Positions 36,981-46,229 of a DNA stretch of 64,000 nt are shown here, piece after piece (positions within the stretch are counted from its first letter, which is position 1; each line of letters opens with the position of its first letter). Source of the DNA: Candidatus Thorarchaeota archaeon (GTDB taxonomy: Archaea > Asgardarchaeota > Thorarchaeia > Thorarchaeales > Thorarchaeaceae); contig JAEORN010000212.1 in assembly GCA_016840825.1 (NCBI GenBank), positions 8,399 to 72,398 on the forward strand, written 5' to 3'. Under the pieces are notes generated by a model. The model was not told the origin of the DNA. It did not search any database and saw nothing but the letters and a program-made list of their open reading frames with translations. Position numbers and translations under genes: made by a program.

Positions 36981-37658
36981 ATGAGGGGTAGATTGCCGAT
37001 TCTTTTCCTGTTAGTGACCCTCCTCTTTTTGGGAGTAAATGTAAGCGCAGCAAATACACAAGGTCTTTCTTGGGGTGTATTAGTTGGTGATCGAATCGAT
37101 TACACATTGAGCGTCTATTCTGAAGGATATGAAACAACATACTTGACCAACGGTACTTTTGATTGCTATGTAACGATAAAGTCACTTCCAGACATCCCTG
37201 CCACCGTTAATACAATCCCAAATTTGCAGCCACAGAATTACAATCAGTCGTTCCTGAATGGAACAGAGTATGCTTTCGCATGGATTGCTGTTCCTATAGG
37301 AAATTGGACTCTATTTACGGAGATACTAGAACAATCCATGACGAGTTTTGATAATGTGACCTTCATTGATACTGCAACGGAATGGGGCTATGATGCTTTT
37401 CTGAGATTTTTATCCTCTAACCTGACTCAAATATTGCGTGTATCAAAGTCTGATGGTGCAATGAATTACCTTAGGCATGTGCAATCTTGGACTTCAGGAA
37501 TATCATATTATAGGACGGAAATGATAAGGAAAGGCTTGCTAGGTCCTTGGAGTGTCCCTCAGACAATCTCAATCGTCATCACAGTGGCAAGTATTGGAAT
37601 TATTGTTAACTTTGGTGTAATGATTATTCGACAGAAATCAAGAACAAGCTTCAGCTGA
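36981..37658 (+). CDS. Tandem-family protein 4: secreted, divergent C-terminus
   Basis: 225 residues with signal peptide (ILFLLVTLLFLGVNVSA), opening NTQGLSWGVLVGDRIDYTL, WIAVPIGNWTLFTE and FIDTATEWGYDAF. The C-terminal part differs from the other three: the conserved LPxD element before the anchor is replaced by GLLGPWSVPQTIS, and the protein ends QKSRTSFS instead of a short KRR-type tail. The ribosome site is weak (GGTG). It is the last and most diverged copy, directly upstream of the tbp promoter. Confidence 0.72.
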   Translation: MRGRLPILFLLVTLLFLGVNVSAANTQGLSWGVLVGDRIDYTLSVYSEGYETTYLTNGTFDCYVTIKSLPDIPATVNTIPNLQPQNYNQSFLNGTEYAFAWIAVPIGNWTLFTEILEQSMTSFDNVTFIDTATEWGYDAFLRFLSSNLTQILRVSKSDGAMNYLRHVQSWTSGISYYRTEMIRKGLLGPWSVPQTISIVITVASIGIIVNFGVMIIRQKSRTSFS

Positions 37659-37707
37659 CCTAAGGAATGAAGATTCTCTGTTTAGCTCCTAATGACTTAT
37701 TGCACAG

Positions 37708-37760
37708 CTTTATAAGGGCCCCCTTTATAAGCCCCCTTTATAAGCAAGTCCCTTATAAAT
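37708..37760 (+). promoter_or_regulatory. Array of four TATA boxes upstream of tbp
   Basis: CTTTATAAG occurs at 37708-37716, 37723-37731 and 37736-37744, and CTTATAAAT at 37752-37760. The middle two are within a perfect tandem 13-mer, CCCCCTTTATAAG (37719-37731 and 37732-37744). One TATA box would suffice for a promoter. Spacing between units is 13-16 bp. The last box would start transcription almost at the ATG (leaderless); upstream boxes would include the AGAGGAG ribosome site. Because the gene encodes the protein that binds TATA boxes, autoregulation is a natural reading. Confidence 0.7.
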
Positions 37761-37779
37761 AGAGGAGATTCGTTATACC

Positions 37780-38364
37780 ATGCCCAGACCGCAACCAAAG
37801 ACAAAGATCGAGAATGTAGTCGCTTCAGTTATCCTAAACCAGAGGCTTGACTTGGACGAGATTGCTGCCACCATGCCGAACGTCGAGTTCGACCCTGAGC
37901 AATTCCCGGGTCTTGTCTATAGGCTCAAGAAACCGAAGACTGCCACCCTGATCTTCAACTCGGGCAAGATGGTCTGCACTGGCGCTAAGAGTGAGAAGGA
38001 GGCAAAGCGTGCAGTCCACCGAATTGTTAAGAACATAAAAGAGGCAGGAATTGAGATAACTGGCAAACCCATCATTGTAGTTCAGAATATTGTTGCCAGC
38101 GCTAGCCTAGGTGCAGAGCTCAACTTGGAGCTTGCAGCAATGAAGCTTGAAAATACGCTCTATGAACCAGAGCAGTTCCCAGGTCTTATCTACCGAATGA
38201 GAGACCCTAAGGTTGTTATTCTTCTATTCGGTTCTGGTAAGCTTGTTATCACTGGTGCGAAGTTCGAACCTCAGATTGATGAAGCAGCAGAGAAGGTTAT
38301 GGACAGACTCCTTGAATTAGGAGTCATGCGAGTACCTGAAGGCGAAGACTGGGATATCGATTAG
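37780..38364 (+). CDS. tbp: TATA-binding protein
   Basis: Archaeal general transcription factor that binds promoter TATA boxes and recruits TFB and RNA polymerase. Two direct repeats of about 85 residues: repeat 1 (residues about 8-92) with FPGLVYRLKKPK and IFNSGKMVCTGAKS; repeat 2 (about 98-182) with FPGLIYRMRDPK and LFGSGKLVITGAKF. The phenylalanines that intercalate in DNA and the saddle's beta strands are conserved in both. Short acidic C-terminus (EGEDWDID). 194 residues, normal length. Codon use looks more GC-rich than its neighbours, as in highly expressed genes. Preceded by a TATA array, followed by a terminator. Confidence 0.97.
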   Translation: MPRPQPKTKIENVVASVILNQRLDLDEIAATMPNVEFDPEQFPGLVYRLKKPKTATLIFNSGKMVCTGAKSEKEAKRAVHRIVKNIKEAGIEITGKPIIVVQNIVASASLGAELNLELAAMKLENTLYEPEQFPGLIYRMRDPKVVILLFGSGKLVITGAKFEPQIDEAAEKVMDRLLELGVMRVPEGEDWDID

Positions 38365-38382
38365 GCATTATACGATGCATGA

Positions 38383-38419
38383 ACCCCAGTCCAAATCTGG
38401 GGTCATCTTTTCTTTTTTT
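38383..38419 (+). terminator. Terminator after tbp
   Basis: ACCCCAG, seven-base loop, CTGGGGT, then CATCTTTTCTTTTTTTA. A clear intrinsic-type hairpin with T-tract. Confidence 0.7.
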
Positions 38420-38462
38420 AGAATAATTGGAAATATCAGGAGAAGCAGTCACATCGGACAAA

Positions 38463-38471
38463 CGTTATATA
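38463..38471 (+). promoter_or_regulatory. TATA box of the histidine kinase gene
   Basis: GTTATATAG about 85 bases before the kinase ATG; a start near 38495 would give a leader of about 55 bases. Confidence 0.4.
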
Positions 38472-38550
38472 GGTGAATATTTCCTAATAGTATATCATAG
38501 GATAAGATTATTTCCAAATTGAAACTTGAAAACTGAGTGGCGGTGCTGCG

Positions 38551-39855
38551 ATGCAATATCTACCCATTGAATTCGTCTTAGAATCATCTGCAATCTTCTC
38601 AGGGGTAATATTTGCATTAGTTTCACTTTTTGGAATCTACTATTATTCTACTGATATCCAATACAGAAGATGGGCTATTACGCATCTGGCATTCTGGATA
38701 GCATTCCTTCCGCCAAATATCTTCATAGGTCTACCCTACGCAGGGGATTTCGTTAGTATGCTGCTAAGAGTATTTGCATGCATACTCTTACTCAGAGCAT
38801 TCAACTTTAGGAGATTGTCAAAACTCTCCAATCATATTACCCATCCAGCCACTTTCTTAGGAATTTCGATGTTCTGGATTGTTGTTGTAACATCCTCCCT
38901 CCCCTCAAATGTATCAGCCATTCCAACATGTACACTAATGGCGATGACTTTCTTTTATGTCTCCAAAGAGATACTTTGTAATAGAAAAGATAGGAGTAAG
39001 ATATGGCTATCAGCGGGAGTTTCATATCTCCTGTGGGGTCTTGCTAGCATTCCGATGATATTCTTCCCTATCTTCCCTGAGCTAATTATCGCTGGATATG
39101 TTCAGTTCATAGGACAAGCTTTGGTCATGATTACCATGTTCCTTTCCTTCATAGGCAGCACTCGAAGACGTGTTCAAGAGAATCTCAGGTTGACGACAGT
39201 CCTTTCCAGTCTCATATCACACGACCTTCGGAATTATCTAAATGTCACACAAGGAGCAATTCAGTTGGTTGAAGGAAATGATGAAGAATCTCGCGAAATG
39301 CTTCAAACTGCAATGAGATCCTTAGACTCAGCGTCAGATTTCATCAACCGTGTGAGAAGTGTATGGATAGATTTGGGGGCCCAAATAATCCACATCGATG
39401 ATTTCGATATATGTGAAATCATAAGAGAGGTGACGAATCGTGCAATTAAAGAACATTCACTGAAAGAAGGTCAGATCATAATTGATTGTGAATGTAAGTC
39501 CTATGTAAGCACCACTCCATTAATTTCTCAAGTAATATGGAATATTATTGATAACTCAATTCGTCATTCACGCACCGAACCAGAAATTTCAATATCAGCA
39601 TATTCTTCATCATCAATTGACCTTGTAATCATGGACAGAAGTGGAGGCCTTTCACCTCAAATCAAGAAGGCGCTTCTCACGAAGGAAGAGTCCAAGAATG
39701 GTTATGGATTGGGACTCATGCTAATCAGGGAAATTACTGACATTTTTAGCATTCCAATCGATGTCATTGATAGAGTTGAGGGACAAGATGTTGTTGGCTC
39801 AATATTCAAATTATCACTCCCCCACTCGGGGGGAGTTCCAGTCAGCAAGAGCTAA
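38551..39855 (+). CDS. Membrane sensor histidine kinase
   Basis: 434 residues. The first 210 contain about six to seven hydrophobic segments forming a membrane sensor domain with little external loop. The H-box SHDLRNYLN has the phosphoacceptor at His224. The ATP-binding domain has the N-box QVIWNIIDNSIRHS, the D-box VIMDRSGG and the G-box GYGLGLMLIREI. Thus all catalytic motifs are present. No response regulator lies nearby, so it is an orphan kinase; the partner must be elsewhere. What is sensed is unknown; the all-membrane sensor suggests a lipid-phase or membrane-state signal. Possibly single-gene transcript. Confidence 0.88.
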   Translation: MQYLPIEFVLESSAIFSGVIFALVSLFGIYYYSTDIQYRRWAITHLAFWIAFLPPNIFIGLPYAGDFVSMLLRVFACILLLRAFNFRRLSKLSNHITHPATFLGISMFWIVVVTSSLPSNVSAIPTCTLMAMTFFYVSKEILCNRKDRSKIWLSAGVSYLLWGLASIPMIFFPIFPELIIAGYVQFIGQALVMITMFLSFIGSTRRRVQENLRLTTVLSSLISHDLRNYLNVTQGAIQLVEGNDEESREMLQTAMRSLDSASDFINRVRSVWIDLGAQIIHIDDFDICEIIREVTNRAIKEHSLKEGQIIIDCECKSYVSTTPLISQVIWNIIDNSIRHSRTEPEISISAYSSSSIDLVIMDRSGGLSPQIKKALLTKEESKNGYGLGLMLIREITDIFSIPIDVIDRVEGQDVVGSIFKLSLPHSGGVPVSKS

Positions 39856-39884
39856 ATCCCTAGGGGAATTCTTCTTTCAGATCC

Positions 39885-41135
39885 CTAGAAGAAAGATAAT
39901 GTCAGTGGAGGGATTGACAGAACCAACACAATCATTGCAATTACGAAAAGTATGATTCTTGATTTCGATACAGGAACCGTATCATCAAGTGCTCCCGGAT
40001 GCCCGCTTCCCGAGGACAATGCAAAGACAAGTATCGCCATCAACCAGAATCCAAGTAGAAACATTACGACAATAGCACCATATCCAACATATTTGTGGAT
40101 TCGCTCATCCATTATGGCTCTTAGCGCATGACCTCCATCCAATTGACCAGCTGGGAATAGGTTCAAAGCTGTAACCAGACAGCCCACCCATGCTGCAAAA
40201 CCAACTGGATGCAAATAGATTGTTCCTCCAGCAGGGATATAGTCCACAAAGATCATCTCAAGTAGAGAGAATATCAATGGGACTGCAAGACTTCCCGACT
40301 GATTTGGATAGGCTGCATCTATTGCGGCAATTTGGTCAGCTGTCACTGGAACAGATAAGAAGAAACCAACAACTAATGCAACAAGAGTAACGATGAATCC
40401 CGCGAAAGGACCTGCTAGACCAAGATCAAGTAGGTCACTCCTGTTCTTTGGTGGACTCTTTTGTTGAATGAACGCACCAAATGTGCCACCAATTTGCGGT
40501 AAGCCAGGTATGAAGTATGGTGGTGTTGCATCGATACCTCGATGCTTTGCCATTTGATAGTGTCCCATCTCATGAGTGCCAATAATTCCCATTAGTGCAA
40601 GCATGAAGATTCCAGTAGTGAAGACGACATCCCATGGAGTATATCCTTGTGGATAGAACAACGCAAGAAAGACCTCACTTGAAGCCTGTAAGAATCCTCC
40701 AAGGGCGATTGAAGCGAGAGTAGCGATGAAAAGTGCTTTGTTTATTCTTGTGTCACTCTTTGGTTGTCGTTCCTCTGGAACGAAGCGTGTATAATAGATA
40801 CCCTCAGCCTTATCCTTCCATCTAATGATAGGCCACACCTTGAGTTCCTTGGACCGTTGATGAATCTTTTCAAATACCTCTCGCTGAATTTCAGGCTCCG
40901 GTATATTATTAGCATCCACGTTCGCAGGTTCTGAATAAGTACCATCACTTGTCTGAGATTCACTGAAAACTCCTATTGTCTTGGAACCTGCTCGTTTCCA
41001 TCTGTAGAGAAAGGTCGGCATACCGTATTCCATTTGACTAGCAAGAATTTCAAAGTCTTCCTTCAGAATTGTCTCAACCTCAGTGAAGGTGGGATAGCTT
41101 AGTACACTGCTGTAAGGGGAATCATCAACAGACAA
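39885..41135 (-). CDS. Site-2 protease-like membrane metallopeptidase (M50)
   Basis: 416-residue intramembrane zinc protease. The first about 135 residues are a soluble cytoplasmic region (YPTFTEVETILKEDF). Then comes a membrane part with the zinc motif HEMGHY (near residue 187), the family's GIDATPPYFIPGLPQIGG segment, and the third ligand region LDGGHALRAIM. These are the archaeal/plant EGY-type M50 signatures, including the PPKNRSDLLDLGLAGPFAGF stretch. It probably cuts membrane-bound regulators or signal-peptide remnants. Start TTG with GGAG upstream. Tail to tail with the histidine kinase, 29 bases apart. Confidence 0.9.
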   Translation of the reverse strand: MSVDDSPYSSVLSYPTFTEVETILKEDFEILASQMEYGMPTFLYRWKRAGSKTIGVFSESQTSDGTYSEPANVDANNIPEPEIQREVFEKIHQRSKELKVWPIIRWKDKAEGIYYTRFVPEERQPKSDTRINKALFIATLASIALGGFLQASSEVFLALFYPQGYTPWDVVFTTGIFMLALMGIIGTHEMGHYQMAKHRGIDATPPYFIPGLPQIGGTFGAFIQQKSPPKNRSDLLDLGLAGPFAGFIVTLVALVVGFFLSVPVTADQIAAIDAAYPNQSGSLAVPLIFSLLEMIFVDYIPAGGTIYLHPVGFAAWVGCLVTALNLFPAGQLDGGHALRAIMDERIHKYVGYGAIVVMFLLGFWLMAILVFALSSGSGHPGALDDTVPVSKSRIILFVIAMIVLVLSIPPLTLSFF

Positions 41136-41216
41136 TTTATCGCATACTCCATGTTCTCAAGATTGTTCGGAATCTCTCGGCTATGCCTATAAGAGTATCC
41201 GCTTGTGCAGATACAT

Positions 41217-43130
41217 CTATAATTCGAAATTATTAGCAAATTCAAAGGCATCATGGATACATTCTAGCAGATTCATATTCCTTTTCGCGGAACCAATTAC
41301 TCCCACAGGATGCTCTGTTTTCTGGAGCTTTTCGAGTAATCTAGTTCGTGGGACAGGAGAACTTGCCACGATGACAGTATCAGTTTCGATCATAGACATT
41401 GCATCACCAAAACTGATCATTATGTATTTTGATGTGATCTGAGAGATCTCTGCTTGCTTGTGTATATTCACACCTCGTTCTTTAAGGGCTTTCATAATCA
41501 CCCATCTAGTAGACAAACCTATGTCTTCGCCTACTCGATCTTCGAGGACAAACAGGTCCACCGATTCGGATCGCCCAGCGGCATAAAGGGCGGTATGGCA
41601 CCCTATTGAATTGCCACCAATAACAGAAACTTTACCCAGATCATCACTTCTGGAACTAAGCACATCAAATGCGGATGTGACATTGGGTCCTTCCACGCCA
41701 TCTATGGGAGGAGCACCTGGGATGGTCCCTGCCGCAATTATTGTGAAATCGAAACCACCGGAGGTAAGACCAGATAAAGTAGCTTCATGACCAAGTTTGA
41801 CGGTCACACCCAGACGATCAAGTTCTCTCCGCATATGGATGACATATGATACATACTCTCCTCGAAGTGGGACTCGTGCCAGCAGATTTAACAATCCTCC
41901 CAAGTGCTTTTCCTTTTCATAGACAGTGACATCGAATCCTCTCATAGCTAAGATTCGTGCTGCCTCCATTCCAGAAACACCACCTCCAACTATAGCGATT
42001 CGACCATTCCCCTTTGGACCCAACTGTCGTTCTGTTTCGTAACCAGCAAGTGGATTAATGGCACAAATTACAGGTTCAAGTTTGAATACATTATCCAAAC
42101 ATCCTAGATTGCATGCTATGCAATTTCTAATCTCTTTACTCCGGTTTGTTCTGATTTTTTCTAAAATCTCAGGATCGGCAATAAAACCACGTGACATTCC
42201 GATAAGCTTCGCTTTTCCTCGTTGTAGGATTTTTTCTGCGACTGTAGGACTGTTTATCCTATTGCAAGCCACCACCGGAACATCAACAACATCAGAGATA
42301 GCCTCAGCCAAATAGGCATAATGACCACGAGGAACATCCATTGTTGTTTGAGGAATCCTTGTTTCATGCCAACCTCCAGTTACATTGATACTATCAACAC
42401 CAGCCCGAACCAACCAAGGTGCGAGTTTCATATTGTCCTTGAGTTTCATACCATTCTCTATGAAGTCCTCTCCACTCATTCTATAGAAGATTGGATAGTC
42501 ATCGCCAACATGAGCTCGGACAGATTCAATAACCTCAAGCACGAACTTTGCTCGGGATTTCAAATCGCCATTGTACTCATCCTTTCTCTTATTTGTGGAT
42601 CTTGCTAGAAATTGATTGATTAGATATCCTGCAGACCCTATTATTTCTACAGCATCAAAGCCAGCTTCTTTCGCTCTTGATGCTGCGGTACCAAAATTCT
42701 CAGTAGTTCGTTTAATCTCATCAATTGATAAAGAACGAGGAGTTGACCTAAATAATCGACTGGGCACATTTGAAGCCGAAACAGGTTCTGCTCTTAGGAG
42801 TATGGGATGCGAATATCGACCTGCATGATACAATTGAGCTGCTACAGGAACATCGAAGTCATGAATTGCCTTCACTAATTGTGTAAGCCCTTCTATGTGG
42901 GTTTCATCACTAATTCCAATCATAGTAGGCCCACTTCTACCTAGATTATCAATGTAGCAGCCACCAACAATGATTAGTCCAGGATGATATCTAGCACGAG
43001 CACGATAGAACTCGATGACTCTATCATTGATGATGCCATTACCATCGCAATAGCCAAGATGCGTAGCCAGCATAACGGCTCTATTCCTAAGATATAATCC
43101 GCTAATGTTAATTGGTTCCAACAGAATCAT
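41217..43130 (-). CDS. Old-yellow-enzyme / FAD oxidoreductase fusion (2,4-dienoyl-CoA reductase type)
   Basis: 637 residues with the two-domain plan of 2,4-dienoyl-CoA reductase FadH and trimethylamine dehydrogenase. N-terminal FMN TIM barrel (residues 1-360): ATHLGYCDGNG, QLYHAGRYS, and RMSGEDFIENG. A [4Fe-4S] motif follows: CIACNLGCLDNVF, with a further Cys in PVICAINP. C-terminal FAD/NAD(P) Rossmann part from GRIAIVGGGVSGMEAARILA near 375. It likely reduces an enoyl or related electrophile using a hydride donor. Eight bases downstream of a metallo-beta-lactamase gene in the same operon. Substrate cannot be told. Confidence 0.88.
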   Translation of the reverse strand: MILLEPINISGLYLRNRAVMLATHLGYCDGNGIINDRVIEFYRARARYHPGLIIVGGCYIDNLGRSGPTMIGISDETHIEGLTQLVKAIHDFDVPVAAQLYHAGRYSHPILLRAEPVSASNVPSRLFRSTPRSLSIDEIKRTTENFGTAASRAKEAGFDAVEIIGSAGYLINQFLARSTNKRKDEYNGDLKSRAKFVLEVIESVRAHVGDDYPIFYRMSGEDFIENGMKLKDNMKLAPWLVRAGVDSINVTGGWHETRIPQTTMDVPRGHYAYLAEAISDVVDVPVVACNRINSPTVAEKILQRGKAKLIGMSRGFIADPEILEKIRTNRSKEIRNCIACNLGCLDNVFKLEPVICAINPLAGYETERQLGPKGNGRIAIVGGGVSGMEAARILAMRGFDVTVYEKEKHLGGLLNLLARVPLRGEYVSYVIHMRRELDRLGVTVKLGHEATLSGLTSGGFDFTIIAAGTIPGAPPIDGVEGPNVTSAFDVLSSRSDDLGKVSVIGGNSIGCHTALYAAGRSESVDLFVLEDRVGEDIGLSTRWVIMKALKERGVNIHKQAEISQITSKYIMISFGDAMSMIETDTVIVASSPVPRTRLLEKLQKTEHPVGVIGSAKRNMNLLECIHDAFEFANNFEL

Positions 43131-43138
43131 TGAATCAC

Positions 43139-43975
43139 TTATCCATAGAATTCATAGAAATGGTCAACCGTAATTGGCACTCTGTGTTGAGCGCCACCCT
43201 CATGATATGTGGGAAGAAGTCCTCGCTCAAGGAAATCGTCTTTCGTGATTCCCTTCTCTAATGCATCTTTTACGCTATCTCTTAATTGAGATAGAAAATC
43301 AATAGGATTCTCCAACTCATTATTATCGCATATAGAACCGTGTCCAGGTATTATGACATTATAGTCCTCTTGGATTATGTTCTTCAGGGTTAATATCCAA
43401 TCATCAGGATTACATGAGGGGTCCGCAGCATATGGAAATGATCCGTTGAAAATAAGATCGCCAATAAAGAGGATCTTCTCATCTCGGACAGCGATTGTAC
43501 TTGATCCTGCTGTATGACCTCCTCTGTGTTCTACTATGAGCTCACTCGAGGTCCCAATGTATATTTGACTATCAAATAGAATATCTGGTAATTTTAGATC
43601 TAGATTTTGAACAGCAGTCCATAAATCGGGTCGTTCATCCTTTCTACTCCTCATGGACTCGATAATCGCATCTAATTTCCAGTGATTCATTAGGTTCTCA
43701 TTACATATCGCTCTCATCTTTGTTGAACCAATGCAGCATACATCACCAAGACCTTGAGCACCAAAGACATGATCACTATGACTGTGAGTGTATATCAGTT
43801 TAGTAATAGGTTTGCTAAATTGCTTGGTTGCCCATTCTCGAACCTTTTGTGTATGTGTATGAACCATCCCAGCATCAATGAATACAATTTGATCTTCCAG
43901 AACAATTAGACCAAAGTTACCTCCCGTTTTCCCTGAAATATCTGCATAGACTATGTCTGATACCTTATCTAGCAT
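43139..43975 (-). CDS. Metallo-beta-lactamase-fold hydrolase
   Basis: 278 residues. Zinc-binding motif HSHSDH at 64-69, then GGHTAGSS, the bridging Asp in LFIGDLIF, and the C-terminal His in IIPGHGS. A two-zinc hydrolase, similar to lactonase/thioesterase-type family members rather than glyoxalase II. No signal peptide, so cytoplasmic. First gene of a pair with the flavin reductase; hydrolase plus enoyl reductase fits a small catabolic or detoxifying step, but the substrate is unknown. Confidence 0.85.
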   Translation of the reverse strand: MLDKVSDIVYADISGKTGGNFGLIVLEDQIVFIDAGMVHTHTQKVREWATKQFSKPITKLIYTHSHSDHVFGAQGLGDVCCIGSTKMRAICNENLMNHWKLDAIIESMRSRKDERPDLWTAVQNLDLKLPDILFDSQIYIGTSSELIVEHRGGHTAGSSTIAVRDEKILFIGDLIFNGSFPYAADPSCNPDDWILTLKNIIQEDYNVIIPGHGSICDNNELENPIDFLSQLRDSVKDALEKGITKDDFLERGLLPTYHEGGAQHRVPITVDHFYEFYG

Positions 43976-44056
43976 AACCTAGGAACTGGGATTCTCCTTC
44001 ATATAGTTGCTCTTTTACTATAGAAATAGTCAGCGAGAGAACTGCAAAATCCATGA

Positions 44057-44491
44057 CTAGTCCTTGCGAGCTTTCATGTATTTCATGATCATCCAGACTA
44101 TCATAATTGCAACTCCAATAGATGCTAATAATAAGTAGAGTAGCAACAATGCTATGGGAGTATCAGCAATATCAAAGACCATTATATCTGCATACACTGC
44201 TAGCTGCATTGCAACGAAGAACACATTGATGCAACCGATGAATGAAATTGCCAATGGATTTGCACCTGCAACAAAGAGGGCACGAAGCATCTCAACTGCA
44301 ACAACCGCAATCAATAGTGAAGACAACCACAATAGGGTATAAGCTCTCATTCTTTGATCAGGAGTAGCAATTATAAGAAATGTAGTTGCGTAAAAGAGAA
44401 TTACATTGAATAGATTCAACATCACGTAGAGCATACCATATACTTTCGCTCTCTCTACTGATACCGCGCGAATACTGTTCTCCAAATTCAA
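44057..44491 (-). CDS. Hypothetical four-segment membrane protein
   Basis: 144 residues with four hydrophobic segments (LYVMLNLFNVILFYATTFL, LLWLSSLLIAVVAVEML, NPLAISFIGCINVFFVAM, PIALLLLYLLLASIGVAI) and a basic C-terminal tail (KYMKARKD). TTG start. No family recognised. Separate from the lactate permease, with an intervening terminator. Confidence 0.55.
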   Translation of the reverse strand: MNLENSIRAVSVERAKVYGMLYVMLNLFNVILFYATTFLIIATPDQRMRAYTLLWLSSLLIAVVAVEMLRALFVAGANPLAISFIGCINVFFVAMQLAVYADIMVFDIADTPIALLLLYLLLASIGVAIMIVWMIMKYMKARKD

Positions 44492-44576
44492 ACCTCAAAA
44501 TACTTTGAATAGTATATTATACAAATAGAGATATGATTTTTGATTCGATTAGAGAATCATATTCCGCGATACGAAG

Positions 44577-44596
44577 TTGGGCCCTCAAAGGCCCAA
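44577..44596 (-). terminator. Hairpin after lactate permease gene
   Basis: TTGGGCC, loop CTCAAA, GGCCCAA directly past the permease stop. No T-run follows closely on the minus strand, so efficiency is uncertain. A second inverted repeat TGATTC/GAATCA lies at 44541-44559. Confidence 0.4.
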
Positions 44597-44599
44597 GGG

Positions 44600-46225
44600 C
44601 TAGATGAATGCCCATATCATTGTCATAATTGCTACCATAGCAGTCATGAGAATCGCAACCACTAGACCATAGCGTATGACTTGCCCTTCAATACCAATCT
44701 CATCAATAACTGCTGCGGCATTTTGTATCTTCGCAGGACTCAGAACAGAAGCAAGACCTCCTCCAATCCCATTGGAAGCAGAAACTATTACTGCGTTTGC
44801 GCCTATTGCTGTGCTGGCCTGATAGTGATAGTTTGTAAACATGGCTATCGCGGAAGTCTCAGACCCAGAGATGAAACCAGCAAGAAGTCCCAGAAAAGCG
44901 GCTGTTAAAGGATACGCCGTGCCAAGAGATGTTGAAGTGAGTGATGCCAGAAGGTAAACCATATTGTTTGTTGGATCGCTTGGGAAAATCCAAATACCAC
45001 CTGTATCGGGAATAAAGCCGCTGAAATTCATAACCTCGGCCATAGCAAAGAAGATCGCAGCAGCTAGAACAGGTCGTGGAGCCCGTTTCAAGAACTTGTT
45101 GAATGTATTCCTTAGTACTATCTTATCATTCCTAAAGAACGGCATAGATACAATCGTAGCAATTAGCATGAGGGTATATGCTTGCCAAAGGTATCTGGTA
45201 TTAATAATGAGGTTTCTGACTACAAGGTCTGCTCCTTGATACTGCGCGAAATTAAATGCAACATCTAATTGTACCGCGAGCAGGTATTTGATGGGTTCGA
45301 CGAGGGTAGTAACTAATGAAAGAGCTACTAGGACGAGCCAGGGAATGCTTGCCCTTAGCAAACTCATATTATTCTCTATAACAAGATCCTGATCATCCAA
45401 TTGCTCTCTATCAATGAAAGGCTTCTTCGTGACTTTGTTGTAAATGTAGAGCACTCCAAGGACAGCAGCCCCAGCAAAGACATTGGTCAACCTAGTCATG
45501 TTGACAATTTCGAGGTTGCAGATAATAGCAGTAAGTCCAGCAGTACCTCCAGCTATGATTGCCAGAAAGAGTCCTTCCCTATTAAGAAGCATTTTTCTTC
45601 CGCCAGCTATCCATAGCATAGCGATTGCTATTCCAACAGAAACAACGGGCATGAACGCAGCGAATACAGAACCAGCAAACCAGAGTTCAATTGGACTGCC
45701 AGATACAGATGAATACACATCAGTAAAGACTTGGGCAGGAACTCCAAGAAGTGCAAATGTTGTTAATGGGTCATACCCAATTGAAGGAAGCGCAACAGCT
45801 ACAAGAGGTGAAAATCCTAGAGCAAGCATGACAGGAGGCAACATAGAAACCGGAGTCGCTCCAATTCCAACAAGAAAGAGACCCAACCCCAAGCTGATAA
45901 TCATTATTTGCATTGGTCGACTTCCTCCACCCAAAGTCTTGAAGAAAACAATCAACCTTTGCAGTGCTCCGGTTTCTTGCATGTAGGTCATCATAAGGAT
46001 AGAAGTAGCAACCATTAGAGATATTGGAAATGATCGAACGATTCCAACAACACTTGCTGTAAGTGCCACTCCGAAATCAGTTTGAAATGCTACAATTGCT
46101 ATGATCATTGTAGTTAGCCAAACGACAACACCAGTTGTATCAGCTGCCCGGTGAAGAACTATTAACATTATCACAGCAAGAATAATGGGAGCTATAATCA
46201 AAAGAAATCCAATAAACGCATCCAT
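44600..46225 (-). CDS. L-lactate permease family transporter
   Basis: 541 residues with about 13-14 membrane segments, matching the LctP/GlcA family that imports lactate or glycolate by proton symport. Telling stretches: VWLTTMIIAIVAFQTDFG, TGALQRLIVFFK, GIGATPVSMLPPVMLALGF, ALPSIGYDPLTTFALLGVP, and the late GLLAGFISGSETSAIAMFTN, which resembles the conserved GSFISGS.T.SN region. Length fits. Four bases downstream of the SDR gene, so in one operon with it. Actual substrate may be another 2-hydroxy acid. Confidence 0.86.
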   Translation of the reverse strand: MDAFIGFLLIIAPIILAVIMLIVLHRAADTTGVVVWLTTMIIAIVAFQTDFGVALTASVVGIVRSFPISLMVATSILMMTYMQETGALQRLIVFFKTLGGGSRPMQIMIISLGLGLFLVGIGATPVSMLPPVMLALGFSPLVAVALPSIGYDPLTTFALLGVPAQVFTDVYSSVSGSPIELWFAGSVFAAFMPVVSVGIAIAMLWIAGGRKMLLNREGLFLAIIAGGTAGLTAIICNLEIVNMTRLTNVFAGAAVLGVLYIYNKVTKKPFIDREQLDDQDLVIENNMSLLRASIPWLVLVALSLVTTLVEPIKYLLAVQLDVAFNFAQYQGADLVVRNLIINTRYLWQAYTLMLIATIVSMPFFRNDKIVLRNTFNKFLKRAPRPVLAAAIFFAMAEVMNFSGFIPDTGGIWIFPSDPTNNMVYLLASLTSTSLGTAYPLTAAFLGLLAGFISGSETSAIAMFTNYHYQASTAIGANAVIVSASNGIGGGLASVLSPAKIQNAAAVIDEIGIEGQVIRYGLVVAILMTAMVAIMTMIWAFI

Positions 46226-46229
46226 ACTA

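Noticed and set aside
39856..39888. Repeated ATCCCTAG and a TTCTTCT/AGAAGAA stem between the kinase and protease genes
   Set aside because: Too short and partly within coding sequence; likely chance, though it may act as a weak terminator.
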